64,000 bases of DNA, from NCBI GenBank assembly GCA_028712075.1, contig JAQTQX010000010.1, positions 62,001 to 126,000 on the forward strand, in the 5' to 3' direction. The notes beneath the pieces are model-generated. The model saw only the letters and a program-made list of their open reading frames with translations, was not told where the DNA came from and ran no database searches. Within the stretch, counting starts at the first letter, position 1. Each line of letters starts with the position of its first letter. The stretch is from Desulfuromonadaceae bacterium (GTDB lineage: Bacteria; Desulfobacterota; Desulfuromonadia; Geobacterales; Pseudopelobacteraceae). Positions 9,373 through 17,734 of the stretch are shown here, piece by piece. The position numbers and the translations under genes are program-made.

Positions 9373-9476
9373 TAGCTATACAAATAGCCATAATGGCACC
9401 GTCATTTACTGTGAATGACTGAACAGAGAGGGATGTAGATATTGTACTTAAATGCATCACCAAAGGAGAGAACATC

Positions 9477-9791
9477 ATGAGAAAACTGAATCGCAGCATG
9501 CAATTATTGGTCTGTTTCGGGTTAATCGCATCATTTATGGGGTGCGCAACCACTCAGAAACACGAAAGCACCGGCCAGTATGTCGATGACTCCGTAATTA
9601 CCACGAAGGTAAAAACGGCCATCTTCAACGAATCAACACTGAAAACGCTTCAGATCAACGTCAAGACGTACAAAGCGGTAGTTCAGCTAAGCGGTTTTGT
9701 TGATTCGGCCAAGAGCGTTGCAACAGCAGAAGAAGTTGCCAAAGGTGTTGAGGGTGTAGTGTCGGTTGATAACGCCCTGATTGTAAAATAA
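9477..9791 (+). CDS. BON-domain lipoprotein (OsmY-like)
   Basis: The 104-residue protein has a lipoprotein signal peptide with lipobox ASFMGC (Cys23), then one BON domain at about 37-104 (DDSVITTKVKTAIF, VQLSGFVDSAKS, VEGVVSVDNALIV). BON domains bind phospholipid and occur in envelope-stress proteins such as OsmY and DolP. An outer-membrane lipoprotein in the periplasm is the likely location. AAAGGAGAG precedes the ATG by about six bases. A sigma-54 site lies 105 bp upstream and a strong terminator follows the stop, so it can be transcribed alone. The downstream genes are also envelope-related, which supports an envelope-stress role by inference. Confidence 0.9.
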   Translation: MRKLNRSMQLLVCFGLIASFMGCATTQKHESTGQYVDDSVITTKVKTAIFNESTLKTLQINVKTYKAVVQLSGFVDSAKSVATAEEVAKGVEGVVSVDNALIVK

Positions 9792-9815
9792 TTGCGGAAT
9801 TCCGCGTGTACATGA

Positions 9816-9838
9816 AGACCCGCTCCGGCGGGTTTTTT
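9816..9838 (+). terminator. Intrinsic terminator after the BON gene
   Basis: ACCCGC, loop TCCG, GCGGGT is followed directly by a run of T (T6 counting the last base of the stem). It ends the BON transcript 27 bp after the stop codon; any transcription of the next genes from the BON promoter would need read-through. Confidence 0.85.
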
Positions 9839-9871
9839 GATTCTGTAGAAAATCAACATGAGGAGGATGGT

Positions 9872-10021
9872 ATGTTGTGGACAATCTGCATGGTCCTGAT
9901 AGTGCTCTGGCTGTTGGGAATGGTATCGTCATATACAATGGGCGGTCTGATTCATATTTTGCTCGTGATTGCTATTATCGTACTGTTGGTCCGCATAATT
10001 CAAGGGCGGAGAGTACTGTAA
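9872..10021 (+). CDS. Small membrane protein, DUF5670 / Lmo0937 type
   Basis: This 49-residue protein consists almost wholly of two membrane segments (WTICMVLIVLWLLGMV and IHILLVIAIIVLLVRII) and ends in the basic tail QGRRVL. The track's start at 9806 falls before the upstream terminator; I chose the ATG at 9872 because AGGAGG lies just upstream. The pattern, with a glycine in the short turn and the charged end, matches the DUF5670 (Lmo0937) family of tiny membrane proteins of unknown function, often found beside stress genes. It sits between the BON lipoprotein and the PAP2 gene. The family call is from pattern memory only. Confidence 0.75.
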   Translation: MLWTICMVLIVLWLLGMVSSYTMGGLIHILLVIAIIVLLVRIIQGRRVL

Positions 10022-10057
10022 ATTTATATGACAGCGGTAACAAGGACGAGGTGTTAC

Positions 10058-10618
10058 ATGAGACTTTCTATGAACAGATACCTGTTTGCATTTTTGATGA
10101 TTGCTGTGCTTGGCGTACCGCCTGCAACTGCTATGGCAGGCAACGGAGCAGACGTTTTGACTTCTGATATCTTGGCGGGCGTCGTACCACTTTCAGCTCT
10201 TGCCGTCGCCTTTTTTAAAGACGATACCGAAGGGGAGAAACAGTGGCTGCGCAACATCGCAGTGAATCAGATTCTTACGTCGGCCCTCCGAATCGGATTC
10301 AATGAAACAGGTCTGGGTGAACGTCCAAACGGCGGAAGCTATGGCTTCCCCTCCGGTCACACGGCAGTAGTAGCGTCAGGGGCAACCTTCCTGGGACAGC
10401 GCTACGGCTGGAAGTGGGGCACCCCGGCGTATCTGGCGACCGCAGCTGTTGCATTTATTCGAGTCAATGAAGACAAGCATCACTGGCGCGATGTTATCGC
10501 CGCCGGCACATTGTCGTACGGCGTGGCTTTGCTTACGGTCACTCCGGAACATGCGACGAGCCTGGCACCGATTATCGGACCCGATTTTCTTGGTCTGCGC
10601 TGGCAGCGCTCCTTCTGA
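10058..10618 (+). CDS. PAP2-family phosphatase with signal peptide
   Basis: From the ATG at 10058 the protein has 186 residues; this start gives a clean signal peptide (MRLSMNRYLFAFLMIA, then PPATAMAG) and has AGGACGAGG just upstream, unlike the track start at 10028. The three acid-phosphatase motifs are visible: a motif-1 remnant ending in ERPNG, then FPSGHTA, and then RVNEDKHHWRDVIAAG with the catalytic His and the Asp. PAP2 enzymes remove phosphate from lipid phosphates or related substrates at the membrane surface. Here the protein would act in the periplasm or at the outer membrane. The neighbours are a small membrane protein and a DUF3943 protein. The substrate is unknown. Confidence 0.88.
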   Translation: MRLSMNRYLFAFLMIAVLGVPPATAMAGNGADVLTSDILAGVVPLSALAVAFFKDDTEGEKQWLRNIAVNQILTSALRIGFNETGLGERPNGGSYGFPSGHTAVVASGATFLGQRYGWKWGTPAYLATAAVAFIRVNEDKHHWRDVIAAGTLSYGVALLTVTPEHATSLAPIIGPDFLGLRWQRSF

Positions 10619-10690
10619 CAGTCCCACTCATCAGGATTTCGGAATCGTTCGACGTAACAAACATTGATTCAGGAGCTTTCACACGAACGC

Positions 10691-10706
10691 TGGCATACAC
10701 TTTGGA
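10691..10706 (+). promoter_or_regulatory. Sigma-54-like site before the DUF3943 gene
   Basis: TGGCAT, five bases, TTGGA resembles the BON promoter in its -24 half, with correct spacing. The -12 half reads TTGGA rather than TTGCA, so the critical GC is lost. It lies 34 bp before the start codon. I give it low confidence; it may be a weak or decayed sigma-54 promoter. Confidence 0.35.
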
Positions 10707-10739
10707 GCGGGTACTGAAGAATAAAAAAGGGGTAGCACT

Positions 10740-12311
10740 ATGTATTCAAAAACCATTATTCCATTCGTATGTTATTCACTGTTTTTTGTTGTACCGGTGT
10801 ATGCAAACCCGGATAGCGTTATGGTACAAGGTGAACAGGGAACCCCGGGAACTGCCTTCACTGCTTTGAATCCAAGTGCTGCGGAAACCAACGTCATTTT
10901 ATCCGAACACCCTGCCGATCCACCAAAACAGGCTGCCATTGCTCCGGAAAAGGTCGTCCCTTGGGAACATATGCCACAAAAAAGCTATCTCATTCCCGCC
11001 CTCGAGATTACGGGGTTTCTCGGCCTGCTCAACGTCTATGACCGGCTTGCCTACCCCAACCAGATGCAGGACGGAAAAAAGGTGTACAGTTCGACCCCCA
11101 CCAGCACCTGGGACCACCTGAGAAAACAAAACTGGGTATTCGACCAGGATCCTTTTAACATCAATCAGTTTGCACACCCCTATCAGGGAGCGACCATGTA
11201 CGGATTGGCGCGCTCTTCCGGCCTCGGTTTCTGGGAGTCGCTCGCTTACAGCAATGCAGGGAGCTTCATGTGGAAGATGGCTGGCGAGACCGATCCACCT
11301 TCCATAAATGACCAGATCACGACCGGCAATGCGGGAAGCCTTTTTGGCGAGGCGCTATTCAGGATGGCAGAGCTGGTACTCAAAGATGGCGGTTCCACTC
11401 CTGATGGCTGGCACGAAGCCGGCGCAGCAATAATATCTCCACCCACCGCTTTTAACCGTACGGCATTCGGTGACCGGTACAAGAGAATTTACCCAAGCCT
11501 CAACCCGGCTATCTTCTGGGATTTCCAACTCGGCTCCATCGTGAGTTCCAATACTCGGACGGGAGCAACCATGAACTTTGCCATGGCCTACGGTTTGCCC
11601 GGGAAACCTGGCTATACTTACACGCGCCCGCTGGACTACTTTGATTTTGAAATAAGCAGCCAGGCCAAATCGAGCAACCCCGTTAACAACGTCTTGCTGC
11701 GCGGCCTCCTATACGGCAAGGATTATCATGTCGGTAATGACTACCGGGGAATATGGGGGCTCTACGGAAGTTATGACTACCTTTCGCCGCCGGTCTTTCG
11801 CGTCTCTAACACGGCCCTCTCTCTTGGCACGACCGGGCAGTACTGGGTATGGCCGGGAATTGCGCTGCAGGGGTCTCTCCTTGGAGGTGTCGGCTTTGGA
11901 GCTGCCGGGACGACCCCAACCTCCGAAGGTGATCGGGATTACCATTACGGCGTTGCCCCGCAGGGGCTTCTCGCCCTTCGTCTGCTCTTCGGCGATAGAG
12001 CCGCACTCGAATTGGACGCGCGCGGCTATTATGTCACCGGTTCGGGTCAATTCAACAGTCTCAGCACCAGCAGCAATCCTGTCGATAGCGCAGGCGGCTC
12101 GGAGAAAATTGTCCGTATCAAGACAGGATTCAATTTTAGGGTTTACGGTCGCCATGGTCTCGGGCTCCAATACGTAGAATCGAGCCGCAATTCTCAATAT
12201 GGTGGTCAGCCCAGCAGGAATCAACGCGACGAAACCATAAGCATCGTCTATACGTTTGTAGGCAGATCGCATTTTGGAGCTGTTGAATGGCGCGACAACG
12301 TCAACCTGTGA
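10740..12311 (+). CDS. DUF3943-family outer-membrane protein
   Basis: The 523-residue protein starts with a signal peptide (residues 1-22, ending VYANP). A Pro/Ala-rich linker follows, then a DUF3943-like core around 135-230: FNINQFAHPYQGATMYGLAR, GLGFWESLAYS, and DPPSINDQITT with GNAGSLFGEALFR. The C-terminal half is made of alternating amphipathic strands and ends near GAVEWRDNVNL, as expected of a beta-barrel. AAGGGG precedes the start. DUF3943 proteins are of unknown function and predicted to sit in the outer membrane. The gene follows PAP2 by 121 bp with a sigma-54-like site between them. The family call is good; no function is claimed. Confidence 0.8.
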   Translation: MYSKTIIPFVCYSLFFVVPVYANPDSVMVQGEQGTPGTAFTALNPSAAETNVILSEHPADPPKQAAIAPEKVVPWEHMPQKSYLIPALEITGFLGLLNVYDRLAYPNQMQDGKKVYSSTPTSTWDHLRKQNWVFDQDPFNINQFAHPYQGATMYGLARSSGLGFWESLAYSNAGSFMWKMAGETDPPSINDQITTGNAGSLFGEALFRMAELVLKDGGSTPDGWHEAGAAIISPPTAFNRTAFGDRYKRIYPSLNPAIFWDFQLGSIVSSNTRTGATMNFAMAYGLPGKPGYTYTRPLDYFDFEISSQAKSSNPVNNVLLRGLLYGKDYHVGNDYRGIWGLYGSYDYLSPPVFRVSNTALSLGTTGQYWVWPGIALQGSLLGGVGFGAAGTTPTSEGDRDYHYGVAPQGLLALRLLFGDRAALELDARGYYVTGSGQFNSLSTSSNPVDSAGGSEKIVRIKTGFNFRVYGRHGLGLQYVESSRNSQYGGQPSRNQRDETISIVYTFVGRSHFGAVEWRDNVNL

Positions 12312-12582
12312 TTGAGGGTAGCTCTCTCATATACATGCTCGAATACCACCAAACACTTCTTGATACGGCTCCGGTGAATATATATTTCCATGTCCACACA
12401 GGAAGAAAGTGCAAACATTACTATCTGAAGGGACTCATGCTTTTCAATTGTTAAAGAACAAAGTCGCGCATTGATTACTGTGACGAACCTGAAAACATAT
12501 AATCTCAACTTGTATCGCTGCATGGGGCGATCTATCCATGCAACTACTTTGCACCGATTTGTGTGAGTAACCTAATATTATT

Positions 12583-14043
12583 TCAGACTTTTTCCAACCT
12601 GGCTACACTCTCCACATGCACCGTTTGCGGAAACATGTCAACCGGCTGAATTTCCCGGCAGTAATACCCCTGCTTACGAAGTATTTCGAGATCCCGCGCC
12701 AGACTCTGCGGGGAACACGATACATAGATAATTGACCTCGGCCCAAGTGCCGTAAGACGTTCCAGCACTTTTTGATCGCACCCCTTCCGGGGCGGATTAA
12801 GCACTGCAACATCAACGTGTTGCTTCTCCTCAGCCATTTCGTCAAGCAGATCAGCAACGTCGCCCGCCTCAAAACAGCAGTTCCTGATACTATTGATCCG
12901 GGCATTCATGGTAGCATCAGCAACCGCTTCCTCAACAACCTCGACACCGATTATCTCTTTGGCTGATTTTGCCAGAAACAGCGAAATCCCACCAATGCCG
13001 CAATACAGATCCAGCACGGTTTCAGAACCGGTAAGTCCACTCCATTCGTGCACCTTGCGGTAAATCAGATGTGCGCCACTGTTATTCACCTGAAAGAAGG
13101 AGCGGGGCGAAATCCTGAAGGAGACATCACCAATCCGTTCCGTCAACTGCAGTTTCTTCGTCAGGAAAAAATCTTTCTGCCCCATGATCACGTTACCTTC
13201 GGATGCGTTGACATTCTGGGAAATGACTTCAACCTCCGGCACCAGATCCTGAACAAAACGGCTCAAGTGATGAATCTCATTGTATGAGCGTTGTGCCGTA
13301 ACAAAGACAACCATAGCTTTTTTCTCGGATGTCGAAACACGGACAACCAGGTAGCGCAATAATCCCATTTTGCTCTGCGGGTTGTACACCGGTACTTTTC
13401 CCTTTTTAATGCCCTTCCTGACCGCCTCAACAACCTTATTAATCAATGGGTGATGGATCGGACAGTTATCAAGATCATAGACATCATGGCTCGCGCGACG
13501 GTAAATGCCGATAAACGGTTCCGAGTGTTTGCCCGCTACGGTCAATTTTGCCGTGGTACGATAATGGATCAGATTTTCCGGCGAAAGCAACGGATGGACA
13601 ACAGCATCCGCCAAACCGGGATATTTCGCCAGTTCAGCCAGAATCATGCCGCGCTTCCAGTTCTTCTGTTCAGTATATTTCATGGCAATCAGCGGACAGC
13701 CGAAACAGTCAGCACTCTCATCACACGGAGGATTTTTGCTCCGTAACAGAGAGGAGTTCAGCAGCTTTTTGACGTGACAAAAGGCGGTACCGCCGGCGAC
13801 ATGATCAATGCCTGCCAAAAGGGCATCTCCCGGCAGAGCTCCGGCAACCCTGAACGTCATGCCGTCTTCGTTGCGGGCAGTCCCATAGCCATCCTCATCA
13901 AGAGAGGTGATGCGCAGTTCCGGTACATTTTTGCGGGTCAACTGCACGAACTGCTTTTCAGGAACAACCTTATCAGCAGATTTCGGCTGTGCTCCACGTG
14001 CCACATGTGGCTGTTTGTATTCTGGTTTACCCTGTTTCTTCAA
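12583..14043 (-). CDS. RlmD/TrmA-family RNA m5U methyltransferase (paralogue 1)
   Basis: The protein has 486 residues. An N-terminal basic tail precedes a TRAM-like domain at about 42-95 (LRITSLDEDGYGTARNEDG). Cysteines that would hold a 4Fe-4S cluster are at 107, 113 and 116 (PPCDESADCFGC), with the fourth in DNCPIHHP. The SAM site is LDLYCGIGGISLFLA. The catalytic region has LNPPRKGCD and then YVSCSPQSLARD. Such enzymes methylate C5 of a specific uridine in 23S rRNA or tRNA. It is the last gene of the long minus-strand run, 25 bp after rdgB. A second member of this family is at 50404. Which RNA each modifies cannot be told. Confidence 0.9.
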   Translation of the reverse strand: MKKQGKPEYKQPHVARGAQPKSADKVVPEKQFVQLTRKNVPELRITSLDEDGYGTARNEDGMTFRVAGALPGDALLAGIDHVAGGTAFCHVKKLLNSSLLRSKNPPCDESADCFGCPLIAMKYTEQKNWKRGMILAELAKYPGLADAVVHPLLSPENLIHYRTTAKLTVAGKHSEPFIGIYRRASHDVYDLDNCPIHHPLINKVVEAVRKGIKKGKVPVYNPQSKMGLLRYLVVRVSTSEKKAMVVFVTAQRSYNEIHHLSRFVQDLVPEVEVISQNVNASEGNVIMGQKDFFLTKKLQLTERIGDVSFRISPRSFFQVNNSGAHLIYRKVHEWSGLTGSETVLDLYCGIGGISLFLAKSAKEIIGVEVVEEAVADATMNARINSIRNCCFEAGDVADLLDEMAEEKQHVDVAVLNPPRKGCDQKVLERLTALGPRSIIYVSCSPQSLARDLEILRKQGYYCREIQPVDMFPQTVHVESVARLEKV

Positions 14044-14068
14044 GAATATTTCCTCTATAAGCTACCTG

Positions 14069-14671
14069 TTAGCGACCGGGTTTCACCATCTCAAGATATT
14101 CACGAAACTGTCTGAACGCCTGGGCACGATGACTGACACTGTTCTTTTCCTCCAGAGTCAACTCGGCCATGCTCCGGTCAAAACCATCCACCAGAAAGAG
14201 AGGATCATAACCAAAGCCTCCCTCCCCTCTCGCAGCAGAAAGAATCCGGCCGGAAACTTTCCCCGTAAACAACCGTTCAGTCCCTTCAGGAGTGAGAAAC
14301 GCCAGTACACAGACAAATGCCGCGTGGCGTAGTTCGCCAGGGATATTTTGACATTCATTCAGCAATAGCTCGTTATTGGTGGCATCAGTTGCCCCTTCAC
14401 CGGCAAAGCGCGCAGAGTAGACGCCGGGGCGGCCGGCCAGGGCATCAACTACGAGGCCGGAATCGTCCGCCAATGCCGGTAATCCGGTAAAGTGAACCGC
14501 TTCACGGGCTTTTTTCAAGGCATTATCCGCAAATGTAACACCATCCTCCACTGTATCGGGAAAATATTCAAAATCAGTAGCGCAGCGAATCCGATCAACC
14601 AGGCCGGCCAACAATGCGTTAATTTCGATAATTTTGCCGCGATTACGGGTTGCAACAACAAGCTCCTTCAT
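14069..14671 (-). CDS. rdgB: Non-canonical purine NTP pyrophosphatase (RdgB/HAM1)
   Basis: From the ATG at 14671 the enzyme has 200 residues, the usual length. I chose this start because it overlaps the rph stop codon in an ATGA junction and begins with the family's [14 protein letters not shown]; the track start adds ten unrelated residues. Other motifs are [20 protein letters not shown] and [10 protein letters not shown]. The enzyme hydrolyses ITP, XTP and dITP to monophosphates and so keeps deaminated purines out of DNA and RNA. It is translationally coupled to rph, a widespread pairing. Confidence 0.96.
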   Translation of the reverse strand: MKELVVATRNRGKIIEINALLAGLVDRIRCATDFEYFPDTVEDGVTFADNALKKAREAVHFTGLPALADDSGLVVDALAGRPGVYSARFAGEGATDATNNELLLNECQNIPGELRHAAFVCVLAFLTPEGTERLFTGKVSGRILSAARGEGGFGYDPLFLVDGFDRSMAELTLEEKNSVSHRAQAFRQFREYLEMVKPGR

Positions 14672-15384
14672 CCAGCCAGTGCCTCTCGCTGACGCGCACA
14701 AAGCTGCTGCACACCGTACACGGCAAGGTCACGCATGCTATCCATTTCAGCAGATGTAAATGGCTCCGCTTCGGCAGTTCCCTGTACTTCGACAAAACGC
14801 CCGCTGGAAGTGATGACAAAATTCATGTCTACTTCTGCGGATGAATCCTCAAGATAATTCAAATCCAGCAGAGCCTCGCCACCGACAATACCGACACTGA
14901 CTGCCGCTACCGCTTCCTTGAGAGGTATTTCTGCCAACAGCCCTTTGCTCTTTAGGGTGGTCAGCGCATCGACAAGGGCAACGTACGCACCGGTAATTGA
15001 TGCAGTGCGGGTGCCGCCATCGGCCTGAAGAACATCACAGTCAATATATATCGAACGTTCGCCAAGCCGATCCAGGTCGGTAACCGCACGCAGTGAACGA
15101 CCGATCAGACGCTGGATTTCAAGGGTCCGGCCGGTCTGCTTCCCTTTTGCCGCCTCACGGGGTGAGCGGATATGTGTGGCACGAGGCAGCATGGCATACT
15201 CAGCTGTTACCCAGCCGGTTCCTTTTCCTCTAAGAAACGGAGGAACAGATTCCTCCACGGAAGCGGTACAAAGAACCTTGGTATCGCCAAACTCGATCAA
15301 TACGGAGCCTTCGGCATGTTTGGTAAAATTGCGGGTTATGGTAATCGGGCGCAACGAGGTAGCAGATCGACCATCATTTCTCAT
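14668..15384 (-). CDS. rph: Ribonuclease PH
   Basis: The 238-residue protein shows the RNase PH pattern: [14 protein letters not shown] at the start, then [32 protein letters not shown], and [19 protein letters not shown]. It trims the 3' end of tRNA precursors by phosphorolysis, using inorganic phosphate to release nucleoside diphosphates. The length matches the family. It lies between truB (45 bp upstream) and rdgB (overlapping by four bases). In many relatives truB is followed by rpsO and pnp; here rph takes that place. Confidence 0.96.
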   Translation of the reverse strand: MRNDGRSATSLRPITITRNFTKHAEGSVLIEFGDTKVLCTASVEESVPPFLRGKGTGWVTAEYAMLPRATHIRSPREAAKGKQTGRTLEIQRLIGRSLRAVTDLDRLGERSIYIDCDVLQADGGTRTASITGAYVALVDALTTLKSKGLLAEIPLKEAVAAVSVGIVGGEALLDLNYLEDSSAEVDMNFVITSSGRFVEVQGTAEAEPFTSAEMDSMRDLAVYGVQQLCARQREALAG

Positions 15385-15429
15385 ATATACCAGCTCCTTG
15401 ACTACGTTAAATTAAACCTGTTGTTTATG

Positions 15430-16344
15430 TTATTTTACAAACACCCGCTTCAGTGCTATTGCAGAATCGCCCCCGCTACTGGCCACCAAAGTTGCGACCG
15501 CCGTAAGAGTGCCGCCATAGGTAAGACGTACGACTGTCCCCATAGGGACGTTAAGGGGAATTTTTTTTACCGTCGCCTGCCAGGACGGGGGCTTGCCGAA
15601 TGCGAGGCCAGCCATTCCTTCAGCTGTCAGTTCGATTTCAGACAAGTGATCCAGTGCCGATAACGGCGAGAGACAGAGCGATGCCACACACTCTTCACCA
15701 GCGGCAGTTGCCAGTTCATCCAGAGTAATCGCTTGCTCTATATGGAACGGACCGCTGGCAGTGCGGCGTAAATTCCGCAGGGCAGCACCCAATCCGCATG
15801 TCCGGCCGATATCATCCGCCAGACTTCGGATATATGTGCCCCGGGAACAGTGAACCCGGATAGATGCATATGGCAGATTGAATGAGAGCAGTTCAAGGGA
15901 GTGTATTGTAACTTCTCGCGCTTTGCGCTCAACTTCCACACCCTGCCGGGCAAGTTTATAAAGCGGTTGGCCATCTTGCTTGATTGCCGAATACATGGGT
16001 GGAGTCTGTTGTATGGTGCCGGTAAAACCGGCAAGAACTGCATTGAGCTGATCACGTGTTAATAGAGATGGGTCGGACTCGGAAAGAACGGTACCTGTCA
16101 TGTCGAGTGTATCGGTTGTTACTCCAAGACGCATCTCCGCTTCGTACACTTTTGTTCCTTCGTCGAGGAACGGAATGACCTTGGTGCCGTCGTTCACTGC
16201 AACAGGAAGAACACCGGTGGCAAAAGGATCAAGGGTGCCGGTATGGCCAACCTTTTTAGTGCCGAGAATGCGGCGGACTCGACTCACAACATCATGGGAC
16301 GTAATGCCGGCAGGTTTGTCAATAATGATAAAGCCGTTGATCAA
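15430..16344 (-). CDS. truB: tRNA pseudouridine-55 synthase
   Basis: The protein has 304 residues and begins with the TruB signature MINGFIIIDKPAGITSHDVV. The catalytic aspartate is Asp39 in GHTGTLDPFATGVLP. PMYSAIKQDGQPLYKLARQG and CSRGTYIRSLADDIG are further conserved blocks. The C-terminal part (from about 240) is a PUA-like domain. TruB makes pseudouridine at position 55 in the T-loop of tRNAs. Its ATG overlaps the nrnA stop by four bases, showing translational coupling. The reading is secure. Confidence 0.97.
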   Translation of the reverse strand: MINGFIIIDKPAGITSHDVVSRVRRILGTKKVGHTGTLDPFATGVLPVAVNDGTKVIPFLDEGTKVYEAEMRLGVTTDTLDMTGTVLSESDPSLLTRDQLNAVLAGFTGTIQQTPPMYSAIKQDGQPLYKLARQGVEVERKAREVTIHSLELLSFNLPYASIRVHCSRGTYIRSLADDIGRTCGLGAALRNLRRTASGPFHIEQAITLDELATAAGEECVASLCLSPLSALDHLSEIELTAEGMAGLAFGKPPSWQATVKKIPLNVPMGTVVRLTYGGTLTAVATLVASSGGDSAIALKRVFVK

Positions 16345-17300
16345 AGAGACGCTTCCACAATTTTGTAGACTGCAGCCTTGACATCACCAAGTCCTCCATC
16401 AACAGTACACCCGGCGGCATTATGGTGGCCACCCCCGCCGAGCGCCGCAGAGAAGGCGGCAACGTTCACTTTTCCTTTGGAACGGAAACCGACCTTGTAT
16501 CTGTTCTCTGCCAACTGGCGGAAAAATATGGCTACTTCAACACCACGAATTGAGCGGGGATAATTGACAAAACCATCTGTCAATTCGGCATCAGCACCGG
16601 TAGCAGCGTACATGTCAAGTGTTACCGTTACCGAGGCGGCCAGGCCGTTTTTAAATACTTCAAGTGTGGGCAGGCACTTAGCCAACAGTTTAAGCCGTTT
16701 TTGCGGCTGATTTTCATACAGTTTTTCGGCTACATCCCACGCATTGACACCACAATCTATCATTTCCCCCGCAACGGTAAATGCTTCACGGTTGGCGTTT
16801 GAATAACGAAAAGAACCGGTGTCGGTAATTGTGGCTACATAAATACAGAGCGCCGTATCCCGGTCAAAGCTGTAACCGAACGCACTAGCAATTCGGTACA
16901 CCAGAACACCGGTTGCCGCAGCAGTGGAGTCAATGAGGTTATGGTCGGCGAAATTTTCACAGGCGAGGTGGTGATCGAGATTTATGGTCGTTCCAACACG
17001 GTAAAAACTGCAGAACTCGCTGCCGGCACGTTTCCGTTCACCTATATCAAGAACAAACGAAACGTCAAAGCGTTTATCCGGTATGTGAGCACAAACAGAA
17101 TCTACCCCCGGAAGAAATGCGTACAAGTCAGGAACTGGATCCTTGTAATGAACAGTGACATCCTTGCCAATCTTACGCAGAAATGATGCCAAAGCCAGCG
17201 ATGACCCAATAGCATCGCCATCGGGACCTTCGTGGGTAGTAAGTAAAAACGAGCTGTTGGAACGAATTACTTCAATTATCTGTTGAACTATTTCCGTCAT
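16341..17300 (-). CDS. nrnA: DHH-family oligoribonuclease / pAp phosphatase
   Basis: The 319-residue protein has the DHH and DHHA1 domains. Metal-binding motifs are THEGPDGDAIGSSLAL, FVLDIGE, NLDHHLACENF and the C-terminal GGGGHHNAAGC. NrnA degrades short RNA oligonucleotides and dephosphorylates 3'-phosphoadenosine-5'-phosphate. It lies in the rbfA-nrnA-truB order that is common in Geobacter-like genomes and Gram-positives. Its start overlaps the rbfA end by 29 bp. The track start fits the family's N-terminus (MTEIVQQIIEVIRSNSSFLL). Confidence 0.93.
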   Translation of the reverse strand: MTEIVQQIIEVIRSNSSFLLTTHEGPDGDAIGSSLALASFLRKIGKDVTVHYKDPVPDLYAFLPGVDSVCAHIPDKRFDVSFVLDIGERKRAGSEFCSFYRVGTTINLDHHLACENFADHNLIDSTAAATGVLVYRIASAFGYSFDRDTALCIYVATITDTGSFRYSNANREAFTVAGEMIDCGVNAWDVAEKLYENQPQKRLKLLAKCLPTLEVFKNGLAASVTVTLDMYAATGADAELTDGFVNYPRSIRGVEVAIFFRQLAENRYKVGFRSKGKVNVAAFSAALGGGGHHNAAGCTVDGGLGDVKAAVYKIVEASL

Positions 17301-17643
17301 GTTCAGTATGTATTTCCTTGAGGAGAGATTCTATCCGACTGCCGTAATCAAGAGAATGGTCATATTTGAAGACAAGTTCAGGGGTATGGCGGATCGTAAG
17401 TTTTTTGCCGATATCGCGCCGAATAAAACCTTTGGCGCTGTTCAGCCCGGCTTCAGTATCTTTTTTTACTTTTTCATCGCCAATAACAGTAAAGAAAATC
17501 CGCGCAAGACTCAGATCATCGGTAACTTCAACTCCGGTTATTGTGACAAAACCGATGCGTGGATCATTGAGTCCCCTGGAAAGAATGGAGCAGATAATTT
17601 CATGGATGGTTTCAGCAACTTTTTCAGACCGTTTGTGCTGCAT
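17272..17643 (-). CDS. rbfA: Ribosome-binding factor A
   Basis: The 123-residue protein is typical RbfA: KRSEKVAETIHEIICSILSR at the N-terminus, then GFVTITGVEVTDDLSLARIF, and the KH-like RHTPELVFKYDHSLDYGSRI. RbfA binds the 30S subunit and assists 16S rRNA maturation, especially in the cold. It lies between infB and nrnA, its usual place. A 91-bp gap with an imperfect inverted repeat separates it from infB. Confidence 0.96.
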   Translation of the reverse strand: MQHKRSEKVAETIHEIICSILSRGLNDPRIGFVTITGVEVTDDLSLARIFFTVIGDEKVKKDTEAGLNSAKGFIRRDIGKKLTIRHTPELVFKYDHSLDYGSRIESLLKEIHTEHDGNSSTDN

Positions 17644-17670
17644 GGGAGAACCTCAAAAAACAACGTTGGG

Positions 17671-17731
17671 GAATGAGGGGGTGAGAGATGAGAAAACTGC
17701 CCAGCTCACCTTTCTACCCTCATCCCTCATC
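17671..17731. repeat. Imperfect inverted repeat built from ATGAGGG-like units
   Basis: Between infB and rbfA the plus strand reads ATGAGGGGGTGAGAGATGAG and then, after about 20 bases, CCCTCATCCCTCATC, roughly its complement. The arms could fold in the operon transcript. There is no T-run, so it does not look like a terminator. It may be a small intergenic repeat or a processing hairpin. Confidence 0.4.
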
Positions 17732-17734
17732 AGG

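Larger units (their letters stand above)
8964..9476. other. 513-bp intergenic region between divergent transcription units
   Basis: No credible gene lies here; the small ORFs lack coding character and ribosome binding sites. It holds the upstream region of the hybrid kinase (minus), including a perfect TTGCCA-4-TGGCAA palindrome at 9045-9060 and an 18-bp word at 8998-9015 that recurs near acpP. It also holds the sigma-54 site of the BON gene (plus) at 9357. The stretch between about 9061 and 9340 is A+T-rich and I see nothing definite in it. Confidence 0.5.

Noticed and set aside
11709-12272. 187-aa minus-strand ORF opposite the DUF3943 gene
   Set aside because: The plus-strand frame encodes a consistent beta-barrel with signal peptide; the antisense ORF has no motif.
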